Positions 25,201 to 37,500 are shown, numbered from the stretch's first letter. The stretch is DNA of 64,000 nucleotides from Portulaca oleracea (GCA_029582165.1 CM055884.1:11288537-11352536), one strand, 5' to 3'. The notes: a model not told the origin generated them from the letters alone. Numbers and translations: made by a program.

Positions 25201-27177
25201 AGAACTCTAGAAGCATGAATCATTACAAAGACACGACATTAAAAAAAACACACAAAGTTCCATCTTTTGAGGTATATGTGCTTCCTTGTCTTACTTGGGA
25301 CATTGCCTTCTACTCGTCTTGTCCATTAAAAAAAAATCCAGACTTTTCACAAGGATGCAAAATACAAATCATGAACTTGATGATATGGCCCTCTTAGCAG
25401 CTTCCTTGCTTCTCTGGTTCTTTCACATGTTCCTTTCTCTTTTTCTTTTTCTTTTTCTTTTTTTTTTTTGGGGGGGGGGGGTAATGAGAGTTTTATACAT
25501 ATCTAAGAACCAATTAGAATACTTAATAGACTTTAAACTATACAAACTAAACCAGTGGGACATTAAAGTGCAAATGCTCGTAACATCTTCCTAGAGTTTT
25601 CTTAATCAAGAAGTCTCTTAATTTTACATTATTTATCTTGCTGTCCTCATATGCATAGATTTAACATAAACATTGTATCCAAATGGCACAACACTGCATA
25701 GCTGTTTTTAAAACACTATTAATTAGAAGGGAGACAAATACACCGTCTAATATCCATATGGACATCTGGAGGACAATGTACCTCAATAACAAACCATCAG
25801 TCATGTATTTGATCATTGTAGAGCTCGAAGTCATGTCGTCAAATCTAATAGAATACCCAACCCTTTGCCCTAATTGCATGCCACATTCTTCAGCAACTCG
25901 CTTTGCCACTGTAACAGCAGCAACACGTCGAGGTTGAGTGACCCCTATTACCTTGCCATCACGACAGAAACCAGCTTTGAACAAAAATTGAGGTAGTTCT
26001 GCACAATAGAGATGTTCATTTGATAAGTATAGCTTTACCCCCAAAAAAAGGAAGGACTTTGTGCAAAACTAAAGAATTGCATAAATTTGCACAGACAACC
26101 TTCACATATGATAGACATATAGTGATAGAGATTATCATATGATATCAATTATCAACTTGTCATACAAAAAAAGCTGCCAACACTTCATTGTGGAGTAAAA
26201 TCTTAACCCTTAACATTTATATGTAAAAGAATCCCCTAAGATTTTCCACATGCACCTAAACTCAGCTACTAACACCAGTTTTTTGGCACCAAATACAAAT
26301 CTTCCCACAACGTTGTTAGCACACGTAAAACGTATTCTCCACCAGTGTCACGGGTCAACCGATGGATCCGCATCCCAATTTGATCTAGGTTCCTATTTTT
26401 GTTATGACATGTAACAATGCTTCAAATGTAAGCCCTGCATTTTATCTTTGTTCCTATTTTTGTTGCCATTGCAGGTCCATGTGACATGGTATTTGTCACA
26501 CTTAAAAAAACATTACTTTCTACGTTCCATATTAATTGTTGTCTTTGGAAATCATGCAATCAAGTTTCAAAATTTTTAACCATGAAATTCTCAATATATA
26601 AAATGAGTTGTTTTACAAAACTACCACCATTAGATTCGTAACAAAACATACTATCATATTAGGTAAGAAATTATCAATCAAAGAGTGACACTGTAGACCG
26701 TAAAAGTCAAAATTATGATAATTAATATGGAAGGGAGGGAAAAGAAACAGAACATACGAGTAGTTTTGCCACTCCCAGTTTCACCAACAATTATGAGTGT
26801 CTGATTATTGCGAATCTCCTCCACCAATTGCTTCTCAACTACACACAAAATCAACCAACGAAACTTTTTTAAAAAAATCCACATAATCAATTTGAAACCA
26901 AAGTGCACTAGTGATAACCTAAAAAACAAACAATTAGGTCCACAGTAAAAGCATACCAGCAGCAATGGGGAGAGACTTTCTATGCTGCAAAATCTGCTGC
27001 ATATATTGCCGCCTGCAAAATTTCCAATTGAGCTTAGAAAACAAACAAATTGACGATAACGGACAGAACAAGGAAGAAGACGAAGCCAAAAAACCTGGAG
27101 TCGGCGTCGGAAACAACGCCGTTTGGCTGCCGGTTTCCGACGCCGTTTGGCTGCCGGTTTTGCGAATCATCCGCCAT
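19272..27177 (-). CDS. DEAH10: DEAH-box RNA helicase, RID1/DEAH10 (DHX33) family
   Basis: Twelve exons join in phase: 27177-27095, 27012-26957, 26838-26758, 25998-25782, 25116-24711, 23507-23304, 22835-22675, 22588-22403, 21579-21348, 20459-20260, 19683-19549 and 19455-19272, giving 714 residues; Arabidopsis RID1 is almost the same length. Motifs in order: GETGSGKT (65-72), TQPRRVAA (94-101), TDGLLLR, DEAH (163-166), SAS in place of the common SAT (232-234), [16 protein letters not shown] (354-362), QRSGRAGR (401-408), then the winged-helix, ratchet and OB-fold parts ([44 protein letters not shown]). Such helicases use ATP to remodel RNA; RID1 acts in nuclear pre-mRNA splicing, human DHX33 in rRNA synthesis. 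A polar insert (187-222) sits between DEAH and SAS. Residues 7-20 hold a duplicated NRQPNGV. The exon 9 to 10 junction (DE/SRAAKNR) was chosen by alignment length. Confidence 0.95.
20749..21099. mobile_element. Fold-back MITE of Mutator type in helicase intron 9
   Basis: Nearly the whole 351 bases is an inverted repeat with arms of about 155 bases and a short AAGAAGAAGAA-like loop near 20930. The left arm starts CAAAAAATTGGTCAAAGGTA and the right ends GGTACCTCCAAGTAATTTTTTG. A perfect nine-base duplication, CATAGTTTT, flanks it (20740-20748 and 21100-21108), which points to Mutator-like transposase. The arms are well matched, so insertion is probably recent, and the intron transcript could form a long hairpin. 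Confidence 0.88.
25458..25481. repeat. T12-G12 homopolymer run
   Basis: A run of T joins directly to a run of about twelve G in helicase intron 4. Such runs are unstable and are often miscounted in sequencing. Confidence 0.85.
26516..26739. mobile_element. Stowaway-like MITE in helicase intron 3
   Basis: It reads CTTTCTACGTTCCATATTAATTG at one end and TTAATATGGAAGGGAGGG at the other. The interior (AAGAAATTATCAATCAAAGAG, AAGTCAAAATTATGATAATT) is the reverse orientation of the family seen at 14067 and 54250. Ends are eroded; the left flank is TA. Confidence 0.75.
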
Positions 27178-28449
27178 TGAGGGCATTCGTCCGCCTTCTC
27201 GAGTCTTCCAGCCACCACAACTCAGAGCTCGATCAAATTCAACACTGCAGAAAGTTGCGTCTGGTCGGAACTCCGGCGTGACTGGCCGCCGGTCAAGGTG
27301 GCGGTGGCGGTGGCTGTGGCTGTGGTGGTCTGGACTATCTGGTGCTCCGACGTAGCTAGTTTCGCCGCCGGATTCTGCTGCCGCGACGTGGTCGTCGGCT
27401 TCTGACGGCGGTAGATACGGCGGCGCGTGGTGTTGGAGCGCTCAGCCGCTTAGAGAGAAAGAAGACTGGACAGAGAGTTTTAGAGAGGGAGTTTTTGGTG
27501 CCAGTTTAATCGTTAGTGGTTACTAGGGACGGGCCGCATTCGGACTGAAATATAAACGGGCCGGGCCAACATTTTTGGCGAGCCTGGGCCTACAATTGCA
27601 AAATCATGTAATTCGTTCAAGTGCTCGTTCGTAACTCATATTGGGTGTTTGCCTACTATCTTATTGGAGTAGTTTTTAGCATTTTTGACGTTGTTAGTTA
27701 TCTGTAGTGTTTGATAAACAACTTTTTATATTAGGTGTTTTAATCCAATAAACTAGTTTTCAAAAATTACTAGAATAACTTTTCAGAAACTACTACTTAA
27801 CCATACATCTTTTTTGCAAGCAATAGGGCATTCAAATAGCTATTAACGATCAGTTGGTTGCCCAATAGACCCATTATAATAGCTCCATTTCGGCGCTGCC
27901 AAATTCAGTGGATGGGGCCGAGGATGGGGCTTCGTGTTCCGAGACAGGAATGGGAACATCTCTGATGTTGGGGGCAATTCAACATAGAAGTTTCGCACCT
28001 GTTAAAAGAAACCAACACAGAAGCAGGTCTTTTGGGCTGAGAAAAGCTTCGAAAGAACAAAGAACTCGAAGTAAGAGACTATTCGAACATTACCCAAAGA
28101 ATCAAAAAGAGGTTTGAAGGAATAATGTAGCCATTGTTATTGACCAAATTCTAAACTATGCAAGTAATTCTATTTTATCGCTTAGAATCATGTACCTAGA
28201 TGGGGAATAAAATTGCACACTCCCTTGCTCACATGCAACCTTTTGATTCTAAAAAAACGATTATGAGCCCAGGAGCATTGTGCACCCGTGCCCATTTAAT
28301 TAGCGAAGCCCCCATCCAATTCCAAGATAGAGGCATTGATCCATTTAAGTAGGCCCAATTCCAATTCCAATTTCAGGAGAGAAGCGCGACCAAATTCCAA
28401 TTTCAGGGAGGAGAAATCGCGCGGCCCAGTTTATTAGAAGATAATTTCA
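27178..28449. other. Helicase upstream region and spacer
   Basis: About 27178-27520 is GC-rich (CGGTGGCGGTGGCTGTGGC) and probably contains the helicase 5' untranslated region and promoter. Beyond it I see no gene. The open frame at 27908-28117 on the plus strand has no recognisable content. Confidence 0.5.
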
Positions 28450-29191
28450 TAAACTTGTATTCAATGAGCATAATGATTTCATGTAATAAGCATTGTCATT
28501 ATAAGTTATGAACATTGTAGCTCAGCTTGATGAGCATTATAGTTTTATGTAATGAGCATTGTCGTTATAGATTATGAGCATTATCGTTTTATTAGTTATA
28601 ATGTCTCAACATTTTTATTTAAACATTCATTTTTAGGATTTTTGAATTGATGATCAGAGATATAAGTACACATCATTACATACAGGAGCTTTTGAGGTTA
28701 GTATTGTTGAGCATTCATGTTCAAAGTAATGAGCATAACTGTTTTATGATATGAGCATTGTTTGTTTATTTTATGTGTATTATTGTTGTAGGTTATGAGC
28801 ACATGTGTTTAAATTCATGAGCATAATGATTTTATGTAATGAACATTGTTTTTATAAGTTATGAGCATTGTGGTTCAGCTTTGATGAGCATTTTATGTGT
28901 TTATGTTGTGAGCATTATTTTTGTGTACGCATAGTAGTTTAGCTCGAGGTGTATTGTTTATAATTTTATGAGCATTGTTGTTGTAGGTTGTGAGCATAGG
29001 TGTTTAGGTTCATGAGCATAATAAGTTTATGTAATGAGCATTGTCGTTATAACTTATGGGCATTGGACTTCAGCTGTGATGAGCATTTGTGTGTTCATGT
29101 TATGAGCATTGTTTCTGTACACATAGTAGTTAAGCTTGATGTGCATTGTTATAATTTTATGAGCATTGTTGTTTTAGATTATGAGCATAGG
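28450..29191. repeat. Degenerate GAGCAT-rich minisatellite, left part
   Basis: Variants of ATGAGCATTGTNGTTATAGGTTATGAGCAT recur throughout, with about 30 occurrences of GAGCAT/GAACAT on the plus strand. Spacing is irregular (roughly 18-45 bases), forming higher-order blocks such as TTTATGTAATGAGCATTGTC. The array continues past the inserted LTR at 30292. Confidence 0.85.
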
Positions 29192-30291
29192 TGCACCGTG
29201 TCGAGTTCGGGACCGAGCTTCCCAAGCCGGGCTTGTGGATGATGACAAGAAGGAAGAAATCCCGACCTGACATTTCCACACTAAACCCGCTCATCCGGGC
29301 ATGTTCAAGAACCGATATACATTTTCAAAGGGTGGGTTGATGAGTATCGGGTTAGTATGGTTAAGGCGCGTCGTTCGTTGTTGGAGCTTAGAGAGGCTCG
29401 GATTTTGCCCCACCAAACCCGTAGGCCTCGAGGTCGTACCGGGCCGTCTCGTGACGAGAAGCATCGAGGAATTGGGGTCCAGGTATAGTCCTAAGGTCAA
29501 TAAACTTCAAGCCAAAAGCAGCGTCACACATAGCAAGCGGTCGCGCCCGAGTCAGCCCAGTCACGCCCGCGAGGATGTTCTGGCCAGATCGTCGCGCCCG
29601 CGACCAGCCTTGTAGCGGCCGCTACATTCGGTAGTAGGGCCTGGGAGTATCTGGGGCAGAAGGTGGTCGCGCCCGCGACACCATTCGGAAAGCACAGAAT
29701 CGCTCGGGACAGTGGACCGTCACACTCGCGACCAGACCCGTCGTGCCCGCGACGAATGATTTTTACGCGTATTGAGCGACTGTTTAAACGCTGAGTTTTG
29801 TGTTTATTTTTTCCCTAGTATAAATACTTGGTTAGCACTCTTTTCTAGGCCGCTGATGTTAATGAATGAAATGTTAATGCGTTGTTAGGGTTTTCTCCCT
29901 TGTTTTCTTAAAAATCTTGTTCTTACTTTATCTATTTGTCAATGGTGGTGTTAGCAAGTCATTCCTTTATTGATCATTTGGTGGATTTCTCCTTTATGAT
30001 GGTCATGGTGGGGTGTTAGGCCTTTGGTGGGGATCCAACCTTTATCCAAGGTCATATCCAATTCCATTTGGTGTTTGAGGTTAATGTTCTTAGTTGTTTT
30101 TGGTTATTCTTCTTGTTATTATTCAAGTTCAAGGCTAATATTGAGATGTTCAAGCATGGATGATTGAGTTTTGCATCATTCTCTCTCTACTCTATTGTTT
30201 ATGGGTGTTCAATAGGTTTTCTCTCATCTTCTCAACAACAACTCAAGCTATCTTATCAATACTACTCCACCATGCATTTGGAACTGCTCCA
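29192..30291. mobile_element. Solo LTR, about 1.1 kb, inserted in the minisatellite
   Basis: The segment starts TGCACCGTGTCGAG and ends GAACTGCTCCA, so it has TG...CA ends, and is flanked by a perfect five-base duplication, ATAGG (29187-29191, 30292-30296). Repeat words of the minisatellite resume at once after it. It contains a TATA-like CTAGTATAAATACTTGG at about 29814-29830 in plus orientation. Base composition shifts to GC-rich at 29490-29760, with five variants of TCGCGCCCGCGAC. No internal retroviral genes are present, so the rest was probably removed by LTR-LTR recombination. Family (gypsy or copia) cannot be told from the LTR alone. Confidence 0.82.
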
Positions 30292-30410
30292 ATAGGTGTT
30301 TAGATTCATGAGCATTATGGTTTTATGTAATGAGCATTGTCGTTATAGATTATGAGCATAGATGTTTTGATTCATGAGCATTGGTTATAATTTTTTTTTT
30401 TTTGTAATAT
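30292..30410. repeat. GAGCAT minisatellite, right part
   Basis: The array split by the solo LTR continues with GATTCATGAGCATTATGG and TGTAATGAGCATTGTCG, then ends in a T run near 30390-30402. Confidence 0.8.
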
Positions 30411-31364
30411 GAACATTTTAATATCATATACTTAGTCTTTCTTGGGCCGTGAAATTTTCATTTCTTGCCAGATACTTAGTTTTTCTTGGGCCGCGGAATT
30501 TATTTCAGTTTTAGTAGTGGGCTTGCCTTGTTGGGCTACTGGGCCGCAAAAGCAGGTGTGGGCGCACAATACTCCTGGCTCACGTGCTGAGCGTCGACGA
30601 ACTGTTGTGATTCTAGTAAAAGAATTCAATTGGAAGAAGCGTAAGATTGTTCTTGCCTTTGCCCAACCATATGATTTGCTTTATCAATGAAACATAGTTG
30701 GCTCATTGAGCGCTCTCTCTCTCTATATATATATCACAAATTTATATTGAAGAAAATTTTGCTTCATAATTAAAATTTACAATTCATTTTGAAACACTTG
30801 CAAAAATATAATGAAAAGAATCATATTGATACAACAATAAATGACAATTACCAACTTCAACTTACATCTTCACAAACACCTCATTTTACTAAATATTTTT
30901 TCCTACAAATAACTAACCCAACGGCTAAATCAAATAACTAATACAAATAACTAACAGTCCATTGCATTGTCCATTGATACTCAATACTCAATGTTCATTC
31001 CAAGTTGGCTGCATTTGTTTTAAACAAGCCAACCAATCTCAAAGATCGTTACAACTAGACCGGGTAAAATTTGACCCCGATCCGTAAATACACTCAAGCC
31101 TACCCGAAACTTTAGGTTTAGACACGAAATTTCCAAACCTAAAACATAAACAAAACCGAAGGCATCCCTTACCAAACATGACCTGATCCTAACCTACACA
31201 GCTGAATTGACAGGTCTAATTACAACTTACAACTTACTGTGTAAAGTTAAGATTGGAGAAATGAGTGACGATGTTGTCGTCGTCAAAAATTGACAGGTCT
31301 ATCATGAATGAATTACATACCCTCACTCAGAAATAGTTATAAATGATGAGTGGTGAGGATTGAT
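30411..31364. other. Spacer downstream of the pectate lyase
   Basis: It has a CT/TA microsatellite at about 30708-30732 and otherwise AT-rich DNA. It should include the pectate lyase 3' untranslated region near its right end. Confidence 0.5.
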
Positions 31365-34300
31365 TTATACAACCCAAACAATAATGAGAATAGAGATGAA
31401 TGTGGTGGTTGTTGTAGATGATGTTAGTGAAGATGCAGTGCCTCTGTTACCAAAGATCATCCCAAACAAGTTCCCATCGCCATCGGAACCGGAGCCTCCT
31501 CCTCCACTGCTGCTCGACGTCGTGCTTGTTCCGCTTCCACGTCCCACACTTATGCTGTCACTGTCACACAAAACAATGGTGAAATTAAAAAAAAAAAAAA
31601 ACATTTTGCTGGGGATTATGATAGTCGGGTACGGGAATGAGAATACATAAATTGGTTGTAGAGTTCCTATGTTTTACAGGTATTCAGCCTTGATCACTGG
31701 GCCAATGACCCGACCCGAACGCTTCAGACCCCAGGACTAGTTAGGGTCGGGTTTGGGTCAAGGGACCCGACCCCATGAGCCGAAATCTTTCTCAAAAAAA
31801 AATTATATATTTCATTAAAAAATCTGAGAAACGACAATTCTTAAGGCCAAACCACGACCCGAGACCCTACCTTTGAATAAAATTATATATTATAAAGATA
31901 TTCAAAGTTTTAGGGTCAAGTGACTCGCTAAACCTTGACCTGAAGTCAGGTCGGGTCGAGGGATCGGATACTTGTGACCTGACCCGAGTCACGACCCAAC
32001 CTTTGAACAGGTCTATGGGAATCATAGAAAAAGAAAGAATTAATTTTTCGAGTCATTTGCCTAACTACTTGAGTAATGCAAGGTTGATAATGAAAGAAAC
32101 AAAATTTGAGTACCAAAGAATGATAATCATTTGTTTTAGATGTGAACATAAAACAAATCCAAAAGTCGGTAATGTCAATATTTCAAAAATCAGTATATAT
32201 TAAAGACCAAAATTCGTAAATAAAGTGCGAAACCAACAATTAATTTTTTGGATAAACCGACACGTCGGCTAGCATTATATATGTGCACAATCTAAAATTT
32301 ATGATGAAATTTGAAATTTTTAGTAATTTGCCAAACAATTTGAATAATATAAGGTTGGTAATGAAAAGAAACAAAATTTGATGAGTGGTACTAAAAGAAT
32401 GATAATAAAATTGTACTATTATAGTAGTGTGTAGGAGACAGTGGGAGAAAAGGGCGGTGAGACGACAAAAGAGTGATAATAATAATAAAATAATAGAGCA
32501 AGTTGGGGGAATCTTATACTATTAGTATTAACAACAACAACAATGTGGACCGACCATTTCCAATTTCCAACTCTATAATGCATATGTAATGTTAGTGGCT
32601 AAGTTGGGACTTGGGCGTGACCATGGCCCCCCACATATTTTATCTCTTTCTTCCATTACATCTGAACCTACACCTTTTCCAAAGTATGGGAAACTATCCC
32701 CCAAAATAAAAATAAGTATGGGAAACTAAGCTAAGGCCATGTTTGATAACCAATTTACCAAGTGACAGATAAAATGAGAAAAAGTAAGTACCTAGGATCG
32801 CCAAAAACACCTGCATTGACGGTGAGGCGGTCAATTTGCTCAGCAGATTTGGGTTCGACGCTCCATGCCTTGGTGTACTCAGCGTTGAGGCCTTGCCCCG
32901 AAGGCACGAAGAAGGCTCCGTTTAGCATTAAGTCACCCTCCGACCTCCAGTTCCAGTCTGCCCAGTCCTTGTCGTCCGTCTCCACCCGCTTCGTCACCTG
33001 ACATCGGGATTGGGTCAGTTTGGGTTTGGATCGTCATTTCCATATCTCTTTGTTTTTGTCAGATAAAATTATCATTAAAAACAAACTTTAGTAAAAGATC
33101 AATTCGGATGAGGTCTGGTCAAGTCAGGTCAAATTGGGTTGGTTCTCATCGGGTTTGAGCACACTTCGGGTTAATTAATTAGTGTGGGCATTTTAAGATT
33201 TGAGAGGTGTCGGGCTAATTAGTATGGGCATTTCAGGTTGAACAAATACCCATATAGTTTATACACAACACACACCCCAAAAAATATACTACATTATCAA
33301 AAAACAACTGGTAGACACCCCTCATTTTGTAAAAATTATTTTTAGGCCACCATGTTTCTCGAATACATTTTAAGATACCCTATAATTTAAGTTAATAATT
33401 ATTAGGTGACAATTCGGTGATCTGAATATGTTTTTAGCAAGGTCTTGGGGACAAATTGCTTGAAAATGTTTCTTGTTGACGAACGTCAATATTCAAAAAA
33501 TGATGGGCACTTAAATAGTCCACATAACTTCACCAGAAACATACTTAAATCACCAAACTCATTACCTAACAATTGTTAACTTAAATTATAGGGTATTTTA
33601 AATATATTCTAAAAACATTAAAGTCAAACATAATTTCCATAAAATGAAGGATACATTAGTGTTAACAATATACTACTAATAAATAAATTGAAGATAGATT
33701 TGATAAAGTAGGTACAAATCCACCTAAAAGCATATCCTAAAATATATATATATATTGAAAGGATATTTGAAGAAAGAAAACAAAAGATGGGGAAAAAGAA
33801 AGGTTCATAAATCCAGGTCCCAAACAGCTTTTTAATTGAAGAATGGGGACCCCTAGTTACAAAAGTACAGTGAGGGCAGAGCAGGACTACACCCAAACCT
33901 AGATGTCAGACAAGGTGATGAAAACGACGTAGCATCCTGAATTGCAGAGTGACCTGCCTAGTTGGCTTTGGGTTCATCTCATTGCCATTTGCCAGCTTCA
34001 TGCCTCAATTACAACTCTATTTTCTTCTTTTTATTATTATTTTTGAGGCCACAATTGTACTTGATTTTACCCAACCTTCAGACACTATTTGGTAAAGAGC
34101 ATATCCATTGGTCTATTGTAAAAGTTAGCTTAATAGGGGGTGAACTAAGCTGTTGGGGTGTTTGATAAACAGCCCATTCTATTAGCTTATTGGTCCCAAT
34201 ATACCATTTTTCAATAAAGTGAGAAATTTATCAGTAAATGGCTGATTGTGGAAAAGACCATTTTGTCCAAAAATTGTCTAAATTTACATCATATGCCATC

Positions 34301-37300
34301 CAAACAGCTAACTTTATCATATTAGTGATAAAGGGTATAAATGGAATTTTAGCAAAAAAATATTTTAGAATCAGTTAACTTTATCAATCACGACTTTTCC
34401 AAAACGCGTCTGATCATAAGCATACGTAAATTGTTTCAAAACAAGCAGCCAATGACACTTCTATAGCTGCACATTTTTTTTATTTTTTTTTTGGTTTGAC
34501 AACCAGCTGTTAATTTGCTAACGTTTGAGTGGCAATTATTAGTTATTTGAATTAATTATTTAGGTGAACCATTTGTAGGAGATATATTTAGAGCAAACGC
34601 AACCTATTTTTTGAATATAAATGCACGTTCAATCCTTTCACATTATCCATTACTTATATTTTGTGGAGCTACATTCCATTTCAGCCTTGCTCTTTAAAAG
34701 TGTAAAATTAAGTTATGTACAGTAAGTTCGGAAAGTTAGATATTGAAAATAATGAAGGTGTGTAAATGTTATATCATTTTGAAATAAATTTAATGAGGTG
34801 AATAAAAAATTTAAAATATAAAAGTAAAATTAGATGAGGAAAGGATAAGTAAAAGAAGGTTACCTCCTTTGTATTGGGGTTATTGGGGGCAATGTAACGG
34901 TTACCCTGGCTGTTGATGGTAGGGTTTGCGCTGCCTCCAATGACATACATTTGCCAATACCTGAAATCGTTGTTGACAACATGGATGTAACCTCTTCTGC
35001 ACCGAGGCATTCTCTGCACTAATCCCTCCCCGAACACATTAAATGCTAGTGTCACCTATATTTTAATCCATAATTACCATACATCAACATTAGTAACATT
35101 ACCATCCATTACTTTCAATTTGTTTATAAAGGGAGTGTTTATAAAAAATTTCATGTTTAGTTGTTCTTAATAAATAGGAAGTTCTCGGGTATTTTATTTC
35201 ACTCATAAGCTCAATAAACAGTTTTTTAGAGGGATTAGGGAAACCCTTTCCTCAGAAGTTTTTTTTGAGAAAATTTTTTCCTAATAAACTACCAAACGCA
35301 ACATAAATCTTTGTTTTTGTCAATGTCAAAGAATTTTAACTATGTATTGAACAGATTTTTTTTTTAAAAAAAAAAAACCCATACTCCTAGTAGAATTCCA
35401 AGCCAGTATACATTGGATTCTAGAATCCTAATCTATCATTCACTCTCCCGGGCAATTCAGTGGTGGTAGACGGAATTCAAAGCTTCAACGGTTCTATTTA
35501 TTATGATACATTTCTAAAATTTGTTCTACTATTATCCAAATTCGTATAATTCAGTTCACAAAAATCCAATTTTCTTATTAGGACAACAAAAAAAACCTAC
35601 CTTTTTATAACCATCTAACAAAAGTTATATCAAGGACCCAAAACACTGAAGAGTGAGGACGCGTCCTATTCCAATCGTTCTTTTTCCAAAGTACCCCAAA
35701 TTGACTTTTAAACAAAACCAGTGACCTTTACTTTCAGATTAGATCCAAAAGATCCAAGTACCTGTTATTTCTAAGTCTACACTAACTTGTAATTTTTTTT
35801 TCAATAATAAAATAGAAATGCAAAGGTATTGTATTGCATATTAAACGTTTGCTGGAATGGAATTGCGAACCCATACCTGCATCCCCTCATCCAAGATGTA
35901 CCCGTCGCTGTTCCCCAACAGCATGACGTCGTTATGATGCGAGAAATGGCAGTTGGAGATCGTGATCGCGGTGGACCCCATGGTCGCGTCAATCAAACCA
36001 TCGGTGCAATACGATAGCGTGCAGTGATCCACCCATATATTCGCCGCCCCGAAGATGGTGATCCCGTCACCGTCGGATTTGGTCCGGTAGCCCACGTGGG
36101 TGGGGCTGGACCGTATGATGGCATTCCCTGCGCGGGTGCAGTGGTGGATGTGGATGTTGTGGATGATCACGTGGGAGACGTACTGCAGTGTGATGCACCC
36201 GCCGCCAGTTATGTAAACCTTGACACCACGGCCGTCGATCGTCTTGTAGCTATTCACGATCAACTCGTACCTGCCGGAGCCACAATATCAATCTTTGTGG
36301 GTCAGCCATCAAGTTAGACCTTCTAATTAGAGATAACGAATATATTATGACATTTCATTTATTAAACATATATTTCATAATTTTAATTCCAAACGATATG
36401 AGATTTTAACTTTTATTTTCCTTGGATCGGCTCATCATTTGGGTTCATGAACCTCAAAAAATAATATATTATGCATACACAACCGGAGATGAAATTCGGC
36501 ATATTAGTAACCTTTTGCTCAAAATGAAAAAATATGAATTTTACTTTTAACTAGCGATGGCAAGAAAAGGGTTTAGGTCAGGGCGTCAAAATTTGGACAA
36601 AAGATTGAGTTATCCATCTTTTTCCACAGTTGAACCACGCAAGACAATTTTTCCTCATCCAGTAATAATCAGGTTCGGACTATAAAAATGAGAAAATTAC
36701 TAATATGGTCAAATATTAAAATTCAGACAAAATATCGATGACCCGACCCAACTTTCATCCCAATTAGTTCGGTTCGGACACATTCCGATATTCGGAATCC
36801 ATACCAAGACTGTAAAAGCCAGTCAGACCCCACATAATGTAAAAAAGATCTACAACTGGACCCAATCTACGACTGGATAAATTTCGAGGGTTGGCCAAAA
36901 TTTTGCCAGTTCTAAGCCTTAACTTCGAGAGAGCCAGTAAAAATGGTTTGAGTTATGGAAAAATATAACCCAACAGAGTGTAAAAAGCAAGTATCCTGGA
37001 CCCGTACCTGAGCTTGATGGTCATGTCCTGGGCGAAGACGATCCAAAGCGGCTCCTCCTTGAGGACCGCGTACCGGAGCGTCCCCGGCTTGGGATCCACC
37101 GGGTCATGGTCCGAGGAGTCCGTGACCACGTAGATCTGCCCACCCTTGCCCCCGACTGCGGACCGCCCAAACCCGATCCCGCAGTCGGCCAGCCGCTGGC
37201 GGTTCGAGGCCCAATTTGGGTCGCACCGCCAGCAGTCGTCGATCGGGTTGCCTGTCAGCTGGCAACCCACCGAACCTAACTGTCTTCGTGAGAGGGAGGA

Positions 37301-37468
37301 GTTTACCATTCTGTGGACATCTCGGGCTATGGATTCCGGGTCCGGGTGTTGATGGGGGAGTAATAGGGTGGAATTTGAGTAGGATTTTGAGCAGGAGAAT
37401 GTGAGGGATAGGGAGAAGAAGAAGAAGAGGATGTGGGGAATTGCAAAAATGGCAGGGAGGACTGCCAT
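31365..37468 (-). CDS. Pectate lyase with probable GPI-anchor signal
   Basis: Five exons join in phase: 37468-37008, 36270-35877, 35055-34864, 32997-32792 and 31560-31365, giving 482 residues. Residues 1-28 are a secretion signal ([20 protein letters not shown]). The N-terminal region ends with [20 protein letters not shown]. The polysaccharide lyase family 1 beta-helix follows, with SDGDG (219-223), WVDH (233-236), DGLIDA (244-249), holding calcium-binding aspartates, and QRMPRCR (299-305) with the catalytic arginine region. The enzyme cleaves de-esterified pectin by beta-elimination in the wall. After about residue 417 comes a Ser/Gly/Thr-rich spacer and a hydrophobic end ([11 protein letters not shown]), the layout of a GPI-anchor signal, as described for PMR6 (a plant pectate lyase-like protein); I cannot say it is the PMR6 orthologue. 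The last acceptor could be six bases further in, removing Asp-Ser. A 5' untranslated intron is likely (donor-like site near 38492, acceptor-like site near 38043). Confidence 0.93.
33360..33612. repeat. Inverted-repeat element in pectate lyase intron 3
   Basis: TACCCTATAATTTAAGTTAA with TAATTATTAGGTGA (33376-33412) recurs inverted as TACCTAACAATTGTTAACTT, then AAATTATAGGGTA (33566-33597). Arms extend to about 70 bases with mismatches. It is a probable MITE without a clear target duplication. Confidence 0.65.
36553..36920. mobile_element. hAT-like MITE, degraded, in pectate lyase intron 1
   Basis: It starts TAGCGATGGCAAGAAAAGGG and ends AAAATTTTGCCAGTTCTA, resembling the ends of the better preserved element at 45266-45533. 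The interior shares CCCGACCC and GTTCGGAC-like words. Flanks are not a clean eight-base duplication. Confidence 0.5.
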
Positions 37469-37500
37469 TGTTGCTGCTTCTCCAAGGTAACTACTGAACT

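Noticed and set aside
25286..25594. Plus-strand open frame of 102 residues
   Set aside because: It crosses a T/G homopolymer in a helicase intron and is of low complexity.
29301..29615. Plus-strand open frame of 104 residues
   Set aside because: It lies inside the solo LTR and reflects GC-rich repeat sequence, with no protein-like features.
36024..36317. Plus-strand open frame of 97 residues
   Set aside because: It is antisense to pectate lyase exon 2 and arises from its GC-rich codons.
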